From: Lentinus brumalis
Taxonomy: Eukaryota; Basidiomycota; Agaricomycetes; Polyporales; Polyporaceae
Assembly (NCBI GenBank): GCA_001792895.1
Contig: MARA01000029.1
Location: 1-64,000 of the forward strand
Direction: 5' to 3'
Length of the DNA stretch: 64,000 nt
A program made the translations under genes and the position numbers. Shown piece after piece: positions 30,013 to 42,317 of this stretch. Position 1 is the first letter of the stretch. The number at the start of each line of letters is the position of its first letter. The notes under the pieces are model-generated. The model did not search any database and had not been told where the DNA came from. It was given only the letters and a program-made list of their open reading frames with translations.

Positions 30013-32689
30013 GATTGTCAGATATCGTCTCTACGCGCAGTTGCAACCCGCGTATCAGAGCATAGAACCGTTCACGCGAGCTAGACAAAGGTAGACCACG
30101 AGACGTGGCGGAGAAGTTGTCCACAGATGGCTCGGCGAACTGTCCGGGGGACAAAAGAGAGTGTGGGTGGCAGAAATTGCCGGTCAACGTCTGACAACGG
30201 GCGAGGAGCAAGTCTCGTGGCAGTTCGCTGCTCACCGATGCGCCTGCCTAATCATCGCGACTACACTGCGATAGCTGCGGATGACGCGATCCTCGCAATG
30301 AGACAACGTGAGTTGAGTCCGTCGAAGGACATGGCCCATCGAGGCTTTGCAAGGATGGGGGACCGATACGCCTGTTCGCTGTCCACAGGACGACGTCGCA
30401 GGAAGTGGGGGTCGTCATTGAGGTACTAACCACGCAATGGGTACCGTACGACGCGTGCAGAGTCACATCTCATATGAAAGACAGACCTGGACAGCGGCCG
30501 CGTTGCTCGCAGTTCTTGCTCAGGTAAGCTCACACTTCCTTCCCTCACCAGTCGCTTAAAGTGCGTGAGCATACCGAGCAGGTAAAACGAGCAGCGGGGA
30601 CGATGCAAGGACGTGTCATGCAGCAGATGAGGTCTTGATTGACTGAGTGCGTCGTGTGCTGCCGTGCAGCCCTTGCGCGCACGCAGAGAGAAACCTTCAG
30701 CACTCACAACTTTCAAGCTTAACTCCATCTACCGTAGGTCCACCTCTCCTCCAGCCCTGGCACGCTCACGAAAAGTGGAAGCTACTCACCATGACCGCGC
30801 TGACCCTCGACCGCTTCCGGCACGCTCATGAAGCTCTCGTTATCGGCGTAATCTTGTGAGATTGGAGGTTATGGGGTTGGTATTGAAGCTATTGCAGAAG
30901 ACAGCGAAGATGAAAGCGCGGCGGTGGACGCATGGAGACACGCGGTGGGAGGGAGGAGGAAGAGCGCGGCCACCAGCGAGCACAACGCGTCCCCATGCGA
31001 CCGCACAGGCGCCCACATCAATTGGCGCTTCGCCCTAACCGCGCTCGACATCCGCCTTGTCTTGCTTTCTCCTCCTCAGCACGATACAAACCGAACGCGA
31101 CGAGACGGCTTCACACGACGACTCTGAACAAGGGCGAAACAATGAGATTCATCTCCTGCTGCGGTGCTACATCGCGATGGCACGACGCTTGTGACGCGAC
31201 AGCCGACCTCGGAACACGAACCTCTCAGCTCAAAGTACTCTGAATTTGCTCAAGTTCGCTGGGCCACACTGGATGGCGAGCTCGTCCCAGCTCGTAGGCC
31301 AAGCATCCGAGGTGCCGGTGAGTAGCAGCGTTTTTCACCTTCGTCGCAAATGTGCTTGCAGACACAGCGAGAAGTACGAAGGCGGACAGTAGCGGCCGCA
31401 ATCTGCTACCGAGTCGTTTTCAAAGCAGCGCTGGAGTTGTAAGTCCATCGTACATCGGTCCAACCGGAATCGAGCCGCACTCATGTTACACAACGGTGTC
31501 TCGCCAGGGTAGGAGGCCCCAGACTGGCAGTCTCGAATCAAGAACACCCCAGTGCGAGTGTATGCAGGACGCTAACGCAGAGCTCAGATAGCCAGGAATG
31601 AAGCCGTGAGGGTATCCCGTAGCGAGGAAAGTCGCCTCGGGGACCGTAGGCCATCTCACACGTTGGTGTGCGAAACGCGTAGACAACGCGTATAGTCATT
31701 CGGACAGGTGAGAGATCGGACTCCGCAACTGATGTATCGCATACTTCTCGAGTTACATACCTTACTCAAAGAGCATCGACGTCTCGCAAGAGCGTCATCT
31801 AGCTACTACAGTGCGAGCATAAGTACTCAGACGTACCGCACGGCCAAGTAGGAAACAGGCCAGATCTGCAGAGTGTCGTACGCGTTAACGTTATTAAGGC
31901 GAGGGTCACGACGTGTCGGGCAAGACCAGGGAACGTCGACAGAGGGCTCGCGAACAGACAAAAAAAACACGTACAGGCATACCCTCAGCTAGACAAGTGC
32001 AGGTCAGCCCCGGGTTCCATAGATATGCAGTGGCCGTTCAGGAGATCCCCTCCGGAGGCCGCATGTTTTTTTGGCTTTCACCGCGAGCAGTCGCGTGCTC
32101 GCAGCACGACACGGGCGAAGGTTCGTCGTCTCGCGCTCGTTCTATCCCCCAGTGCGGTCCCCAGTAGGCTAGATACATCTGGATAGTTGAAGACCTTGGT
32201 GCAAAGTGCGTTAGAGGCCAGGGAACATGGCGGTCGAAGGCAAGTACCAGAAGCGCCTGCGTGATGCCAGAGTCACTGCAGTGCGTCTCGCTCGACCGCA
32301 GCCTCTCTTCCTGATTAATTCTCCTCCTCCCGATCGTGCTGGTTCGCACAGATCACCGAAGGGCGTAGCAGTGAGCGTATTCAGGTACGCCTCTAAATAT
32401 TCTCGCCCATCCGGCGATTTCATTATGTAGCTGACTTCAGGTATCCGCAGGACAAATGTCACGATATAAGGCCTTGTGCAGCCCGTGCAGGCTCGTCCGC
32501 AACAGTAGTTCTTGAAGCAGCCAGCCGGGACATATACCAGATCCCCTGCGCCCCGCCGCCTGGAACCACATCGACAACGAGCTAGGACCCGTCCCGTATA
32601 AAACGACCCTGTTTCCTCACCGACCAACCTCAGTCTCCGACTCATTGTGGCATCTCACCCAACCCAACCCGACCCGTACCCTCTCACCA
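30013..32689. other. 2.7-kb intergenic region, no supported gene
   Basis: Upstream of the Byr4-like gene. Short frames on both strands overlap one another. A minus-strand stretch near 32360-32460 (YIMKSPDGREYLEAYLNTL) looks coding but cannot be extended into a gene, so it may be an exon relic. I see no RNA gene. Confidence 0.5.
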
Positions 32690-33310
32690 TGCTCGCCCTC
32701 GTCCTGATTATCCTCGCCCTCGCCCTCTCTTGCTCCGCTGCCGCCCTCCCAGCTTCCAAGCGTCAGGGTAGCGACTTCCCTAGTGCAACACCCTCCGCAC
32801 GACCTGCGAGAAGCAGATCACCCGCGACTGCCCTCGAAGACTTCGCCTCGCACGATGCGTGTCTCTTTGGATCCGCGACTCCGCGTGCCCTCCCGACATC
32901 CTCAAGCCCCCGACCGCCCGCTTCCAGCGCGCCGAAACGTCCAGCCCTTCATCCGCGCCGTCGACGCCGACCTCGCTCCCGGACGCTAGCCGCTGCACAG
33001 CGAGGACGTGCGCGTTGCGACCTCCGTGAGTACTCTACAGCCCCCGTCAGTCCAGAAACTGGCCGCTGACCAGTGCCGGATGTCAACAGATCCTGCAGCA
33101 GATCTCTACGGACGGCAAGACGATCACCAAGCAGAACTTTATTGACGGCTTCTACCAGTAGGTATCCTCCGTTTCCACCAGGCTACCCGTCCCTGCCGAA
33201 TCTAGCCTCGCTTGTAGCGCTCTCGATGCGTCCAACGGCCCTTGACTGACCAACGTCGACATCGTCATGGGGTGCTCCGCCGACATTGTTCCTTGCGACG
33301 TCTGCGAGAA
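32690..33310 (+). pseudogene. Relic of a secreted-protein gene (copy 1 of tandem duplication)
   Basis: It starts with a good signal peptide (MLALVLIILALALSCSAAALP). The Cys-containing continuation (CNTLRTTCEKQITRDC) is in another frame. Downstream exon pieces follow intron-like breaks: ILQQISTDGKTITKQNFIDGFYQ and ALDASNGP-stop-LTNVDIVMG. In the second copy the stop codon (TGA at about 33241) is a Trp. Family not recognised. Confidence 0.5.
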
Positions 33311-33387
33311 TGATCCTTCCGCCTCGAACACCCGGACACTCGAATTAAGGACCTCGCACGGACACATCGCATAAGTACGGATGATCC

Positions 33388-35092
33388 TCACAACGACCGC
33401 ACCGTGCGGCCCCCGTCGCGCACGGACGCGCTCTTCGACCCCGCCGGAAGTGGATTTGAACGCGAGTCCCACTGCCCCTGCGCTGAGGCTTGTCCCCACC
33501 ATCCGACAGCACGTGCGGTGGGAGGCTCCGAGTCGAATCTGTCACTGGTGCACGAGCTGTCAGGTTGTTGAAACGACAGGTGTGAGGTCACGATGTCCCC
33601 GCGCGTGGTTCCTTCGAAGTGCGACTTGTTCAGCGCAACCAGGAAGATGATCGCGGTCGGGTACATGCCCTGGTGGTTGGTGTCAGTCTTCCACCACGAG
33701 ACGGCCGGAAGTTCTTCGCGCGACTCACCACGAGCGGGATCAGACATCCTTTGATGAAGTAGTCGACAAAGGCATCCACGTGCGGCCGACTATTTGTACC
33801 CTGAGCTTGCAAGGTCACTTGGTACGCGACTATCGCCATCTAGTACGTGCGACGCACGGAGCGAACGTGGATGCGTCAGAGCGGTTCCGCTGCAGACTCG
33901 GAGTCGAAGGTTGTACCCAAAGAACGCAATATACTGCGCCGGACTCTACCAGCAAGGCCAGAACCTTCTCGATTTTCGAGCTTCGCCCGAGCGATACGCT
34001 TGCGATGAACTTCCTGTGCTCCCTAAGCATCCGCCGCAGTCAGTACATCTCGGAGAATACAGGCAGGAAAGCGAGAATATGCATACCATGCTTTACACCA
34101 GATCAGCGCAGTGGCGACGAGATTTGAAGCGAGAGACAGGACGGACGCAGTGAGCCCGAAGAGGTCCTGTTCAAACAACGTTCCGGACGGGACCTTCGCG
34201 AGGTTGACCAGCGCAAGATTCGCGAAACCCGTCTCGGGCCACGAGTCGCTGATGTCGAACAGTCCCATTGCTATGTAGTTCGAAGTGAGCCTTGATTGGG
34301 ATCGGGCGCCATAGGTGGCACACTCACAGAGGGTCGACTGGAGCAGGACGACACATGCCACCTTGACTATGAGACTGTCGGGCCAAATTGCGAGGACACG
34401 CCACCAAACAATCGCGTCTCCGAGCATCACCTATCGCGCAGCACGGAAGACACGTCAGCGCGCGACAAGAAGCCGGATGCTCCAGCACAAAAAGGAGCCT
34501 ACATTCACGGTGAGGATGATCGTCGACACGCATGTCGTGAGCGCCTGCATCGTCCCCGACAGCCCAAACTGGAGATGCGTGCAGGTACTTTCCATTGGAA
34601 ATGTGTCGACGACGTTCCAAAAGCTCGCTGCCAAGCACTGGCAGTGGAATTGCCACCCGTACGCTTGCGCGGCTTGGTAGTATCCGATGGCATTGAGGAC
34701 GAGTATGACCCAGTACCCCATAGTCGATGCGTACATGGCGTACATCGTCCCCAATAATATTAAGGTGGATCGGTTCCGCAGTCCTTTCCGACTGTAGTAC
34801 AAGCGTGCGTCAGTCTCGACACGAATGTGGTGCAATCAGGGCCATTCTCACGCGAGGACGATGGTCGCGCAGAACACGAGGATGCTAAATATTCCTGTTG
34901 TAGTGTGTGTAGCGTCAGAACACGCGGAGGAGGCTGAATCGAGCAACTGTGCGCACCCAGCATAGTCGTTGAAATGGCACCAAGGATGACGTACGTCCAG
35001 AGACCTTTGAGGTAACCTTTGACTCCGTGGCTCGAAACTGATATCCCAGCGGGGATCTTAGGAGCGGGCCTCGTCACGACCAGCGGAAGCAT
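33388..35092 (-). CDS. Multi-pass membrane protein, agaricomycete family (copy 1)
   Basis: Exons 35092-34957, 34894-34852, 34791-34509, 34430-34328, 34270-34087, 34022-33917, 33839-33729, 33669-33388, all with GT-AG introns of about 57-78 nt; 415 aa, no defects. About seven hydrophobic segments: residues 34-58 (VILGAISTTMLGIFSILVFC), then around YWVILVLNAIGYY, TMQALTTCVSTIILT, VKVACVVLLQST, LTASVLSLASNLVATALIW, VLALLVESGAVYCVLW and MYPTAIIFLVAL. The VESGAxYCxLW and YPTxIIxLVAL motifs are, from memory, typical of a large basidiomycete-specific membrane family with no assigned function; receptor-like topology is inference. Intron positions and phases match the paralogue at 37134-38857 exactly, which supports this model. 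The hydrophilic tail is variable. Confidence 0.82.
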
Positions 35093-35539
35093 TGCAGACC
35101 GTGACTGAGATCTTGTGCAGGGATACGTGTATGAAGAGAACCCGAGCGTGCATTCAGGTACGGTCTTATAGCTGCGCGACGATGTCTGCCACAGGTCCAG
35201 GAAGCTGATGATGCTGATATCGAAGCGTCGCAACATCGATGAATCTGTCAACGAGTACTCAGATCCCCATGGCTTCTCCAGAACGAGCCAGATTTGCTTA
35301 CACCGGATACACCATTTCAGCTGCGTTTCTCCAGTTCCAAGACATCCGCCACCGCACGCCCCGTCAGGGTATTGAATGTATCATGAGCAGCGGATGCGGC
35401 AGAGACCCTTGCAATCCGTGAGTGAAGATAATAATAGCGGGAGAAGATCTTACAGTAGAAGTCAACTTCAATCATGTTCGTAGACAGGGGAAAGACGATT
35501 TGTACCCACATGTAACACCGCCCGCCGCTGACCGTCACG

Positions 35540-36390
35540 TTACAGCTGAGTGGGCATGATGAGAGTACCGCATATCATATATTGTACCGCTGAAGTGGAA
35601 TCTCGGGAGTTGGGAGTTAGGAAGAAACCTGTCGCGCTGGCAGCACCGTCCGACAGCGAGACGCCTGTGGCCCGAGAAGCCCGAATCAACGATTGCGAAC
35701 GACTGGAAATAGCGGACGCTCCTGGGTGGTAAACAGAGGGACCCTTGTCTCCCCTAAGCAGCAGATTGGGTCTGTTGAAGGGGGGAGGTACGTCCCGAAG
35801 ACAGGAACGCGTGGGAAGACCATGAGCGGACGACGGCACGCAGCTGCCTTCCACACGCGTGCCCGGGAGCCGGAGCTGGCGGTATGCGGATGCATGAAAA
35901 TATGCTGGGGAACAGCGAGGGTAATTTTTGAGGTTGTCATAAGAATGGCGAACCCGGAGTCCAAGGGGTCCAAAACTGAGAGCTAAGCCGTCGCTATTGG
36001 TGTATGCTCGCAGGGTGACAGCAATCACGCGTTTCGGGTTACATCTCCCAGGAGCAGTGGGATCTAAGGTTGAAAGTAACTCGGGACTCGTGCGTCGACG
36101 AGAACCAAAGCAACCTGATAATTGCCCATGATTCCGCCAATATAACACAGAATTGAAAACCGAGGCGTGACAGTAGGAACGCAGAGCAGACCTACCATCG
36201 AGAAGAAGGCGGAGAAGGCGAGCGCGGCATCGAACGAGACACATCCTCCCGATACGGGGTCCTCAATCATCATTGAACCCTCCAGCAACTTATGTCTCCA
36301 CAACAGTAAAGATTATGTGTACTCAAATGCAAGGAGCATCCGCGCTGCGGTCCGGCATTTTCTCGTGTCTCGCGAGAGCGGATGACGGTG
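35540..36390 (-). pseudogene. Degenerate minus-strand gene fragment (unit 1)
   Basis: Recognisable pieces (VSGGCVSFDAALAFSAFFSMVG and GGIMGNYQVALVLVDA) align with pieces of the second unit (39406-40240), but the frames are shifted between them and the N-terminal exons differ by indels. Probably once a membrane-protein gene; not nameable. Confidence 0.35.
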
Positions 36391-36410
36391 ATAGCGTGCG
36401 ATCTAGATAA

Positions 36411-37055
36411 TTGTCAGCTGTTCGCACCGTCGACGCGGACCTCGCTCCGGGTCGCGAGCCGCCGCACAGCGAAGAATTGGGCGTCCCAACTTCGGTGAGT
36501 CGCGTAGAAGCGCGGGTCGAAGAGGGCATGTTTCCTGACCTGCGCTGGGTGTCGATAGATCCTGCAGCAGCTCTCGACGGAAGGCAAGACGATCACCCAA
36601 GGACAACTTCATTGATGGCTTCTACCAGTGCGTTGAATATGCCTCGATCCACCGAGTCGTCAATACTGACGAATGACAATCACAGCGCCCTCGATGCGTC
36701 GAACGACCCTTGGCCCACCAACGTCGACATCGTCAAGGGGTACTTCGCCACGTTGATTGGTGCGTAAACAACTCCCTTGCCCGCTGAGGCATACCACTGA
36801 CATCCTCGCGACGTAGGATTGCCGTCTGCAGTGGGGACACTCCGCTCAAAGTTTTCTCCGACTACTTCGTATACTAGTCGTACGTCGCGAGCGAGGGCAA
36901 CTGCTGAGCGGCGATCCGCTGAACCCCCGTTCTAAGATTGCGATCGAGGCCGGAGAGGAGGCTTCTGCCATCTGTTGGACCCAATTCGGGCTCGAACACT
37001 CGGATAACGGGCTGATGGACTCGGACTTTGTCTATTCGTGGTACTGGACTACTTA
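36411..37055 (+). pseudogene. Relic of a secreted-protein gene (copy 2)
   Basis: It aligns with the relic at 32990-33310: VDADLAPGREPPHSEE, an intron, ILQQLSTEGKTIT followed by a 1-nt insertion (CCAAGG), then ALDASNDPWPTNVDIVKGYFATLI, and a last piece with IAIEAGEEASAICW and HSDNGLMDSDFVYSWYW before TAG 37054. The lesion differs from that in copy 1, so the two copies decayed separately. Confidence 0.5.
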
Positions 37056-37133
37056 GTATTCAACCTCTTGTACCGCATCTCGCACTACTCACTAATTCCC
37101 TGTACGAACACGTCGCACAAGCACGGATGATCT

Positions 37134-38857
37134 TCATAACGACCGAAGCTCGCCGCCCCGAGCCCGCATGGATGTGTTCTTCGACCCCACAGGAAGTGTA
37201 CTCGAGCTCGAGTCCCACCGCTCCTGCGAGGATTTTCGCGACCATCCAACAGAGCATGCGGCGGGAGGCTCCGAGTCAAACGTTCCACTGGTACACGAGC
37301 TGTCGGGTCGTCGAAACGACAGGTGTGGCGTCACGATCTCCCCACGCGTGGTTCCTTCAAAGTGCGACTTGTTCAGCGCGACCAGGAGGATAATCGCCGT
37401 CGGGTACATGCCCTGACAGTGACAGTTGGCGTCAGCCAGTCTTCCAACACGAGACGGACCCCAAGTTATTCATGTGATGTACGCACCACGAGCGGGATCA
37501 GACAGCCCTTAATGAAGTAGTCGACGAAGGCGTCCACGTGCGGAAGCGTGTCCGTACCTTGAACTTGCCAGGTCACTTGGTACGCGACTATCGCCATCTA
37601 GGATGTGCGACGCAAGGAGCGAGCGCGGATGCGTTAGAGCGGTTCCGTTGCAGACTCGTAGTCGAAGATCGTACCCAAAGAACGCAATATACTGCGCCGG
37701 ATTCTACCAAGAGGGCCAACACCTTCTCGACTCTCGAGCTTCGACCGAGGGATACACTTGCGATGAACTTCCTGTGCTCCCTAAGCATCCGTGTCTGTCA
37801 GTAATCGCGGATACTACCAGCAGTACCGGGCTGTGAGCGAAGAATATGCGTGCGTACCATGCTTTACACCAGACCAGCGCGGTGGCGACGAGGTTCGAAG
37901 CGAGAGAGAGAACAGACGCAGTGAGTCCGAAGAGGTCTTGTTCGAACATCGTCCCAGACGGGACCATCGCGAGGTTGGCCAGCGTGAGATCCGTGAAGAC
38001 CGTCTCGGGACACGAGTCGCTGATGTCGAACAGTCCCATCGCTACGTCGTTATGAGTCAGTCCAGATCGTGATCGCGCACGAACGCAGCACTCCGTTGGT
38101 GATAGACTCACAGAGGGTCGACTGGAGGAGGATGACACAAGCTACCTGGACTATGAGGCTGTTCGGCCAAATCGCGAGGACACGCCACCAAACAATCGCG
38201 TCGCCCAGAAGCACCTATCGCGCAGCAGTCAGCGCACGTCGAGGAAGCCAAATGCCCTTGGAAGAAACCTACGTTCACGGTCAGGATGATCGTCGGCACG
38301 CACGTCGTGAGCGCGTGCATCGCCCCTGGCAGCCCAAACTGGAGATGCGTGCAGTTGTCTTGCACCCCGGACGTCTGCACGACGCTCCAGATACTGGCCG
38401 CGAGGCACTGGCAGTTGAACTGCGACCAGTACGCTTGCGCGGCGTGGTAGTACCCGATGGCGTTGAGGACGAGTATGACCCAGTATGTCACGGTCGATGC
38501 GTACATGGCGTACATCGTTCCCAGTAGGATCAACGTGGATCGGTGCCGCAGTCCTTTCCGACTGAAGTGCAAGTGCGCATCAGGCTCGGCATGAACATGG
38601 TAAGATGACGGCCGTTCTCACACGAGCACGATGGTCGCGAAGAACACGAGGATGCTGAATATGCCTGTGATAGTGCACGGAACATCAGCTCACGCCGAGG
38701 AGTCTATGCGCATGTGCGTACCTAGCATCGTCGTCGAGATGGCGCCAAGTATGACGTATTTCCAGAGACCGTTGAGGTAGCTGTCGACTCCGTGGCTCGA
38801 GACCGACAGCCCAGCGGGAAGCAGAGGAGCGGGCCTCGTCACGAGCCTCGGAAGCAT
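37134..38857 (-). CDS. Multi-pass membrane protein, agaricomycete family (copy 2)
   Basis: Exons 38857-38722, 38664-38622, 38561-38279, 38214-38112, 38041-37858, 37780-37675, 37597-37487, 37412-37134; 414 aa. The first seven exons have exactly the same lengths as in the paralogue at 33388-35092, and intron phases are identical, while intron sequences and lengths differ. Start context and the first 45 residues (MLPRLVTRPAPLLPAG...) are well conserved, as are all hydrophobic segments. Substitutions are mostly conservative and no frame is broken, so both copies appear to be under selection. Function unknown, as for copy 1. Confidence 0.82.
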
Positions 38858-39405
38858 CTCAGACCGTAACTGCGATCTTGCGAGGGATGCGGATATGAAA
38901 GGAAGCCTGAGCGTACTGTCAGGTACCGCTCTTATAGTAGCGCAAAGGTATATCAGCCAGCGGTCAAAGAAGCTGATGATACTGACATCGAGACGTCGTA
39001 ACATCGATGAATCTGTCAAAGAGTCGTTCGCGTCAGACCCCGATTGCTTCCTCAGAACGAGACAGATTAACTTACAGCGCATGCGCTGTTCTGCCGCGTT
39101 TCTGCAGTTTCATGACCTCCTCCGCCACACGCCCCGTCAGGATATTGCAGGTACCATGAGCAGCGGACCCAGCGGCGACGGTCCGTGAGTGGACATAAGG
39201 GTGGCGGGAGGAGATCGAACACCAGAAGTCAACTGCAGTCATGTTCGCAGACAGCGCTCAGGGGAAAGACGGGATGTACCCACGGTGCTACGAAATCATG
39301 ATCGTTCAGCTTGAGACCGATAGTAGCATGGCTGGCTGACTAGCGCTATGTAACACGGCCCTTCGCTGACCGTCACAGCTCAGTGGGTATGAGAGGGTCG
39401 CAAGT

Positions 39406-40240
39406 CTATAGGTGCATCATATCTTCACGTACCGCGGCGCTGGAGTGGGAGCTCGGGACGTAGGAAGAAGACGGTCGCGCTAGTCGGACAGCGAGACGCC
39501 TGGCGTCGGAACAGCGCGAAGCATGACACCGTAAGCAGACGGTTGACGTGTTCAGTAGAGGGATGGCAATTGGAACGACGCCACAACAGAGACCCGTGGG
39601 CAGACCGTAGTGGAAGTTATGACAACGGACGACGGACGACTGCACGCAGTCGCCTTCCACGCGCGAGACTGGATGCCGGAGAAGCACGGGCTGCGGAGAG
39701 CTGTCGGAAACGCACGGGCGGCGTACGGGCAGGAAGATGATGATCGCTTGAAGGTGCCACGAAGATGGCGTGCGCGGTCTCGTAGGGGTCCAAGACTGAG
39801 CGCTCAAAGCGTCAGTAACAACCCTGACCGGTGCATTGCCCATGAGCAATGGGGCGTAAGGTTGTGAACTCGAGACTGAAGCGAGACAAGAACCACAGAA
39901 AGAAGAGTTTGAGGATCCGTTCGCGTTGTCAATGAGCATCAAAGTAGCCTGATAATCACCTGTGATTCTGCCGATATGAGACAAGAACACCATCAGAGCA
40001 CTCAAGGATAGGGTTTGACAGGCGAGAAGTAGAGCAGACTTCACTTGGAGGTTCTCGAAGAAGAAGGAGAAGGCGAGCGAAGCCTCGTTGTGCGAGACAC
40101 GTCCTCGCGAAACGCGGCTCTCAATCACCACCAAAGCCGTTCAGCGACTGCTGCGTTCACAGAAGCCTAGACTATGTATCCTGCGTTTCAGGGAGTATCC
40201 GCGCTGCGCCCGACATCTTCTCATGTCTCGCGAGAGCGAT
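39406..40240 (-). pseudogene. Degenerate minus-strand gene fragment (unit 2)
   Basis: Partner of 35540-36390. It reads SHNEASLAFSFFFENLQVKSALLLACQTLSLSALM and GRITGDYQATLMLID in one frame (242 codons open). N-terminal exons are still recognisable from an ATG near 40225. It is better preserved than unit 1 but has no confirmed complete model. Confidence 0.4.
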
Positions 40241-40250
40241 AAAATGTGAC

Positions 40251-41373
40251 GGAGAAAATTGACTTACCCACATCCGTCCTCCATGACCCAATCTTCAGCC
40301 GTGTCTAAAATCCCCCAGGGTATCGCGCACAGTCTCTTTTCGGGCGGTTCGTAATGGCGAGGTGAGTATAGAGAGGAAATCAAGTTCCAGCTTAGCCCAG
40401 AAGCCAGAGTAAGATGTCTGACGCGGGCTCGAGGATGAGAGGCCAAAGCAAGGAGCGGGAGGCTGGCGGTGTGACTACCGCGCCTGTCACGGGCGTTGTT
40501 TCCTGTTACGCCACGCGTCCGTGACGAACGCGTTAGCGGTGCCTCTGCGTAGTCTGCTGTACCGTCTCTAGACCTCGAGCTTCGACCCCACGTTTCATAA
40601 TTACTCCATTGAAACGCGACCGAACGTCTTCGTGACCCGATTCTACGGCTGCACAATTGTTTTGTCCGGTACTTCAACGAAAACGAGGTAAGTACTAGGC
40701 CATACGCATTGTAGCGTCCACAATGTCGCTCATCCCGCCCTTTTCTACGCCGAGGGGCTAGCTATGTGGTCAAATGCTTACAGCGTGATTAATTGACGTT
40801 GCAAGGGCCTGTTTTGGTGGTTCGGAGACCGCACCGCCCTCAACGAGGCCACGGCTTGCTCGCGCCAGTGGAGGCCCCCCTCGAGCGCGATGTACTAGTA
40901 CACCCTGTCCGCAAGTACCGCGGTCATTCGTCGCCCACGGGATTGCGACGAGGTGCACTTACGAATTGATAAACATGGCCTCCTTGCTGCAACAGGGACA
41001 CCGATATGTCGGTCCGGTCACGCAGAACCCGAGGGAGTCGAGCTCGTAGAATTCCGACGATACACGCTCTTCAGGCCCGAACGGATGATGAGATGAATAG
41101 GGTCCGCCGTGTTGCGGACTTCTGCAGGCACAGAAGATGCGGTGAGTGCGTAGCCATCCTGACTACGGGCATTGGCACGAACGTTGACGGCAATGCCCAG
41201 ACCCTGCGGCGTATGGCCAGCGCAAGGAGCACAGATTCGACACGAGGTCTTCTCGCGGTGAGTGCGTTAGTTTCGGTCCCATTTTATTGTGCCATACCCC
41301 CCAGATATGCGGCCAACGAGTCTCTTATTTATTGTCATTCGGTTCACGCGCGGTAGAACCCACGAGCCATTTT
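40251..41373. other. Intergenic, no supported gene
   Basis: Only short overlapping frames. No repeat or RNA signature seen. Confidence 0.5.
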
Positions 41374-41729
41374 CTACCACCCGCCTGAGCAGTGATCCCC
41401 GGGATTGCACGTCTCATCCTGGCCCTCCCAAGAATTACCCGCTGGCACGATCGCGATGCGCTGAGCCGATCAAAGACCATGCACGCTCAGCAAGATGCAC
41501 GCGTGCCTGACACCGCACTGACACGTACCTCCGTCGCAGCCGAGACAGCAGGACTCGCGGCGTTCTCAGCCTCAGCAGCCTCAGCTTGGGATGCAATGAC
41601 CCTGGCCTGTGAGTGCGCAGAACGATCAGCGGTAGTACCAGTGCTCGCCCCGCTCAACGATATTCTCACCCCCACGGCGGCCGTGAGGACACCGAGAATG
41701 ATCAGAGAGAGTAGAGCGGTCGGCTTCAT
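41374..41729 (-). CDS. Small secreted or membrane-anchored protein, 95 aa
   Basis: Exon 1 is 41729-41529 and exon 2 is 41460-41374; the 68-nt intron (GTACGT...CTCAG) is phase 0. The N-terminus MKPTALLSLIILGVLTAAVG is a signal peptide or signal anchor. It is followed by a Ser/Ala/Thr-rich low-complexity region and a short C-terminal piece with two cysteines (CNPGDHC) ending SGGW. No family recognised. The size and layout fit small secreted proteins of fungi. The model depends on the predicted intron; reading through it instead gives a 79-residue product ending soon after the donor. Confidence 0.5.
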
Positions 41730-41814
41730 TATCAGGGACAGTGGCGAGTCGAGTCGAGCTCTAGCTGGTAAGAGCTATGTGTTCTGGTTGGAAACGATGT
41801 TGATGGTCATTCCT

Positions 41815-42066
41815 TTATAGAGTCCCAGTATGCGAGGGCGCTGTCGTCCTCTGGAGCGTGTGAGCGTTCGCCTGTAGCCCGTAGGCTGCCGTCGCTCCAA
41901 CGGCCAGGGTACGCATAAACATCTCGCATCCAAGAATAGCGACTCCGTTTGCAGAGACACCCACAATCCCCGTCCCGGGACCGCACGGGTACAGACCCGT
42001 ATGGCCGAAAGAGGGGGTTGAGGAGGTTGCATCTCCTCCAAGCGGAGATGTGGGACTGCGTAGCAT
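41815..42066 (-). CDS. Possible small protein, 83 codons
   Basis: The frame has Gly/Ala/Val-rich, coding-like sequence (GTGIVGVSANGVAILGCEMFMRTL) but no family, no introns and a weak start. It may be an exon of a larger gene or chance. Confidence 0.2.
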   Translation of the reverse strand: MLRSPTSPLGGDATSSTPSFGHTGLYPCGPGTGIVGVSANGVAILGCEMFMRTLAVGATAAYGLQANAHTLQRTTAPSHTGTL

Positions 42067-42317
42067 CGGTCAACCGAGAATACGGTGGTGGTTGCTCACC
42101 GGTTCCAGCCCGAAAGAATGTGATAACTCGGTGCGGCGCGGACATGAGCTATTCCTGCAAAGCGACCAGTAGGCAATGACGATACTGTTACACACGAGAG
42201 TCACCTCGAATCTCGCTGACTTCATTCTCCATAGTTCTCCCCCGGTAGGGACGAATATCAACCGGCCCATACTCAGTCTCTTCAGGCGCGCTCCCGATCT
42301 TCGTACTCGAATCTCCA

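Larger units (their letters stand above)
32990..36390. repeat. Tandem duplication, unit 1
   Basis: It corresponds in order and orientation to 36411-40250: secreted-protein relic (+), 8-exon membrane-protein gene (-), spacer with a CCGCACGCCCCGTCAGG motif, and a second degenerate minus-strand gene. Identity is high in the membrane-protein exons and lower in the introns and flanks. Confidence 0.85.
36411..40250. repeat. Tandem duplication, unit 2
   Basis: Second copy of the segment at 32990-36390, in direct orientation and immediately adjacent. It is about 0.4 kb longer because of insertions in the spacer and the degenerate gene. Confidence 0.85.

Noticed and set aside
31430..31560. Possible tRNA on the minus strand (CGGAATCGAGCC)
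   Set aside because: Only a B-box-like motif; no pairing acceptor stem and no A-box at the right distance.
32211..32645. 144-codon minus-strand frame
   Set aside because: Only a short part looks protein-like; no start context, no family, no consistent exons.
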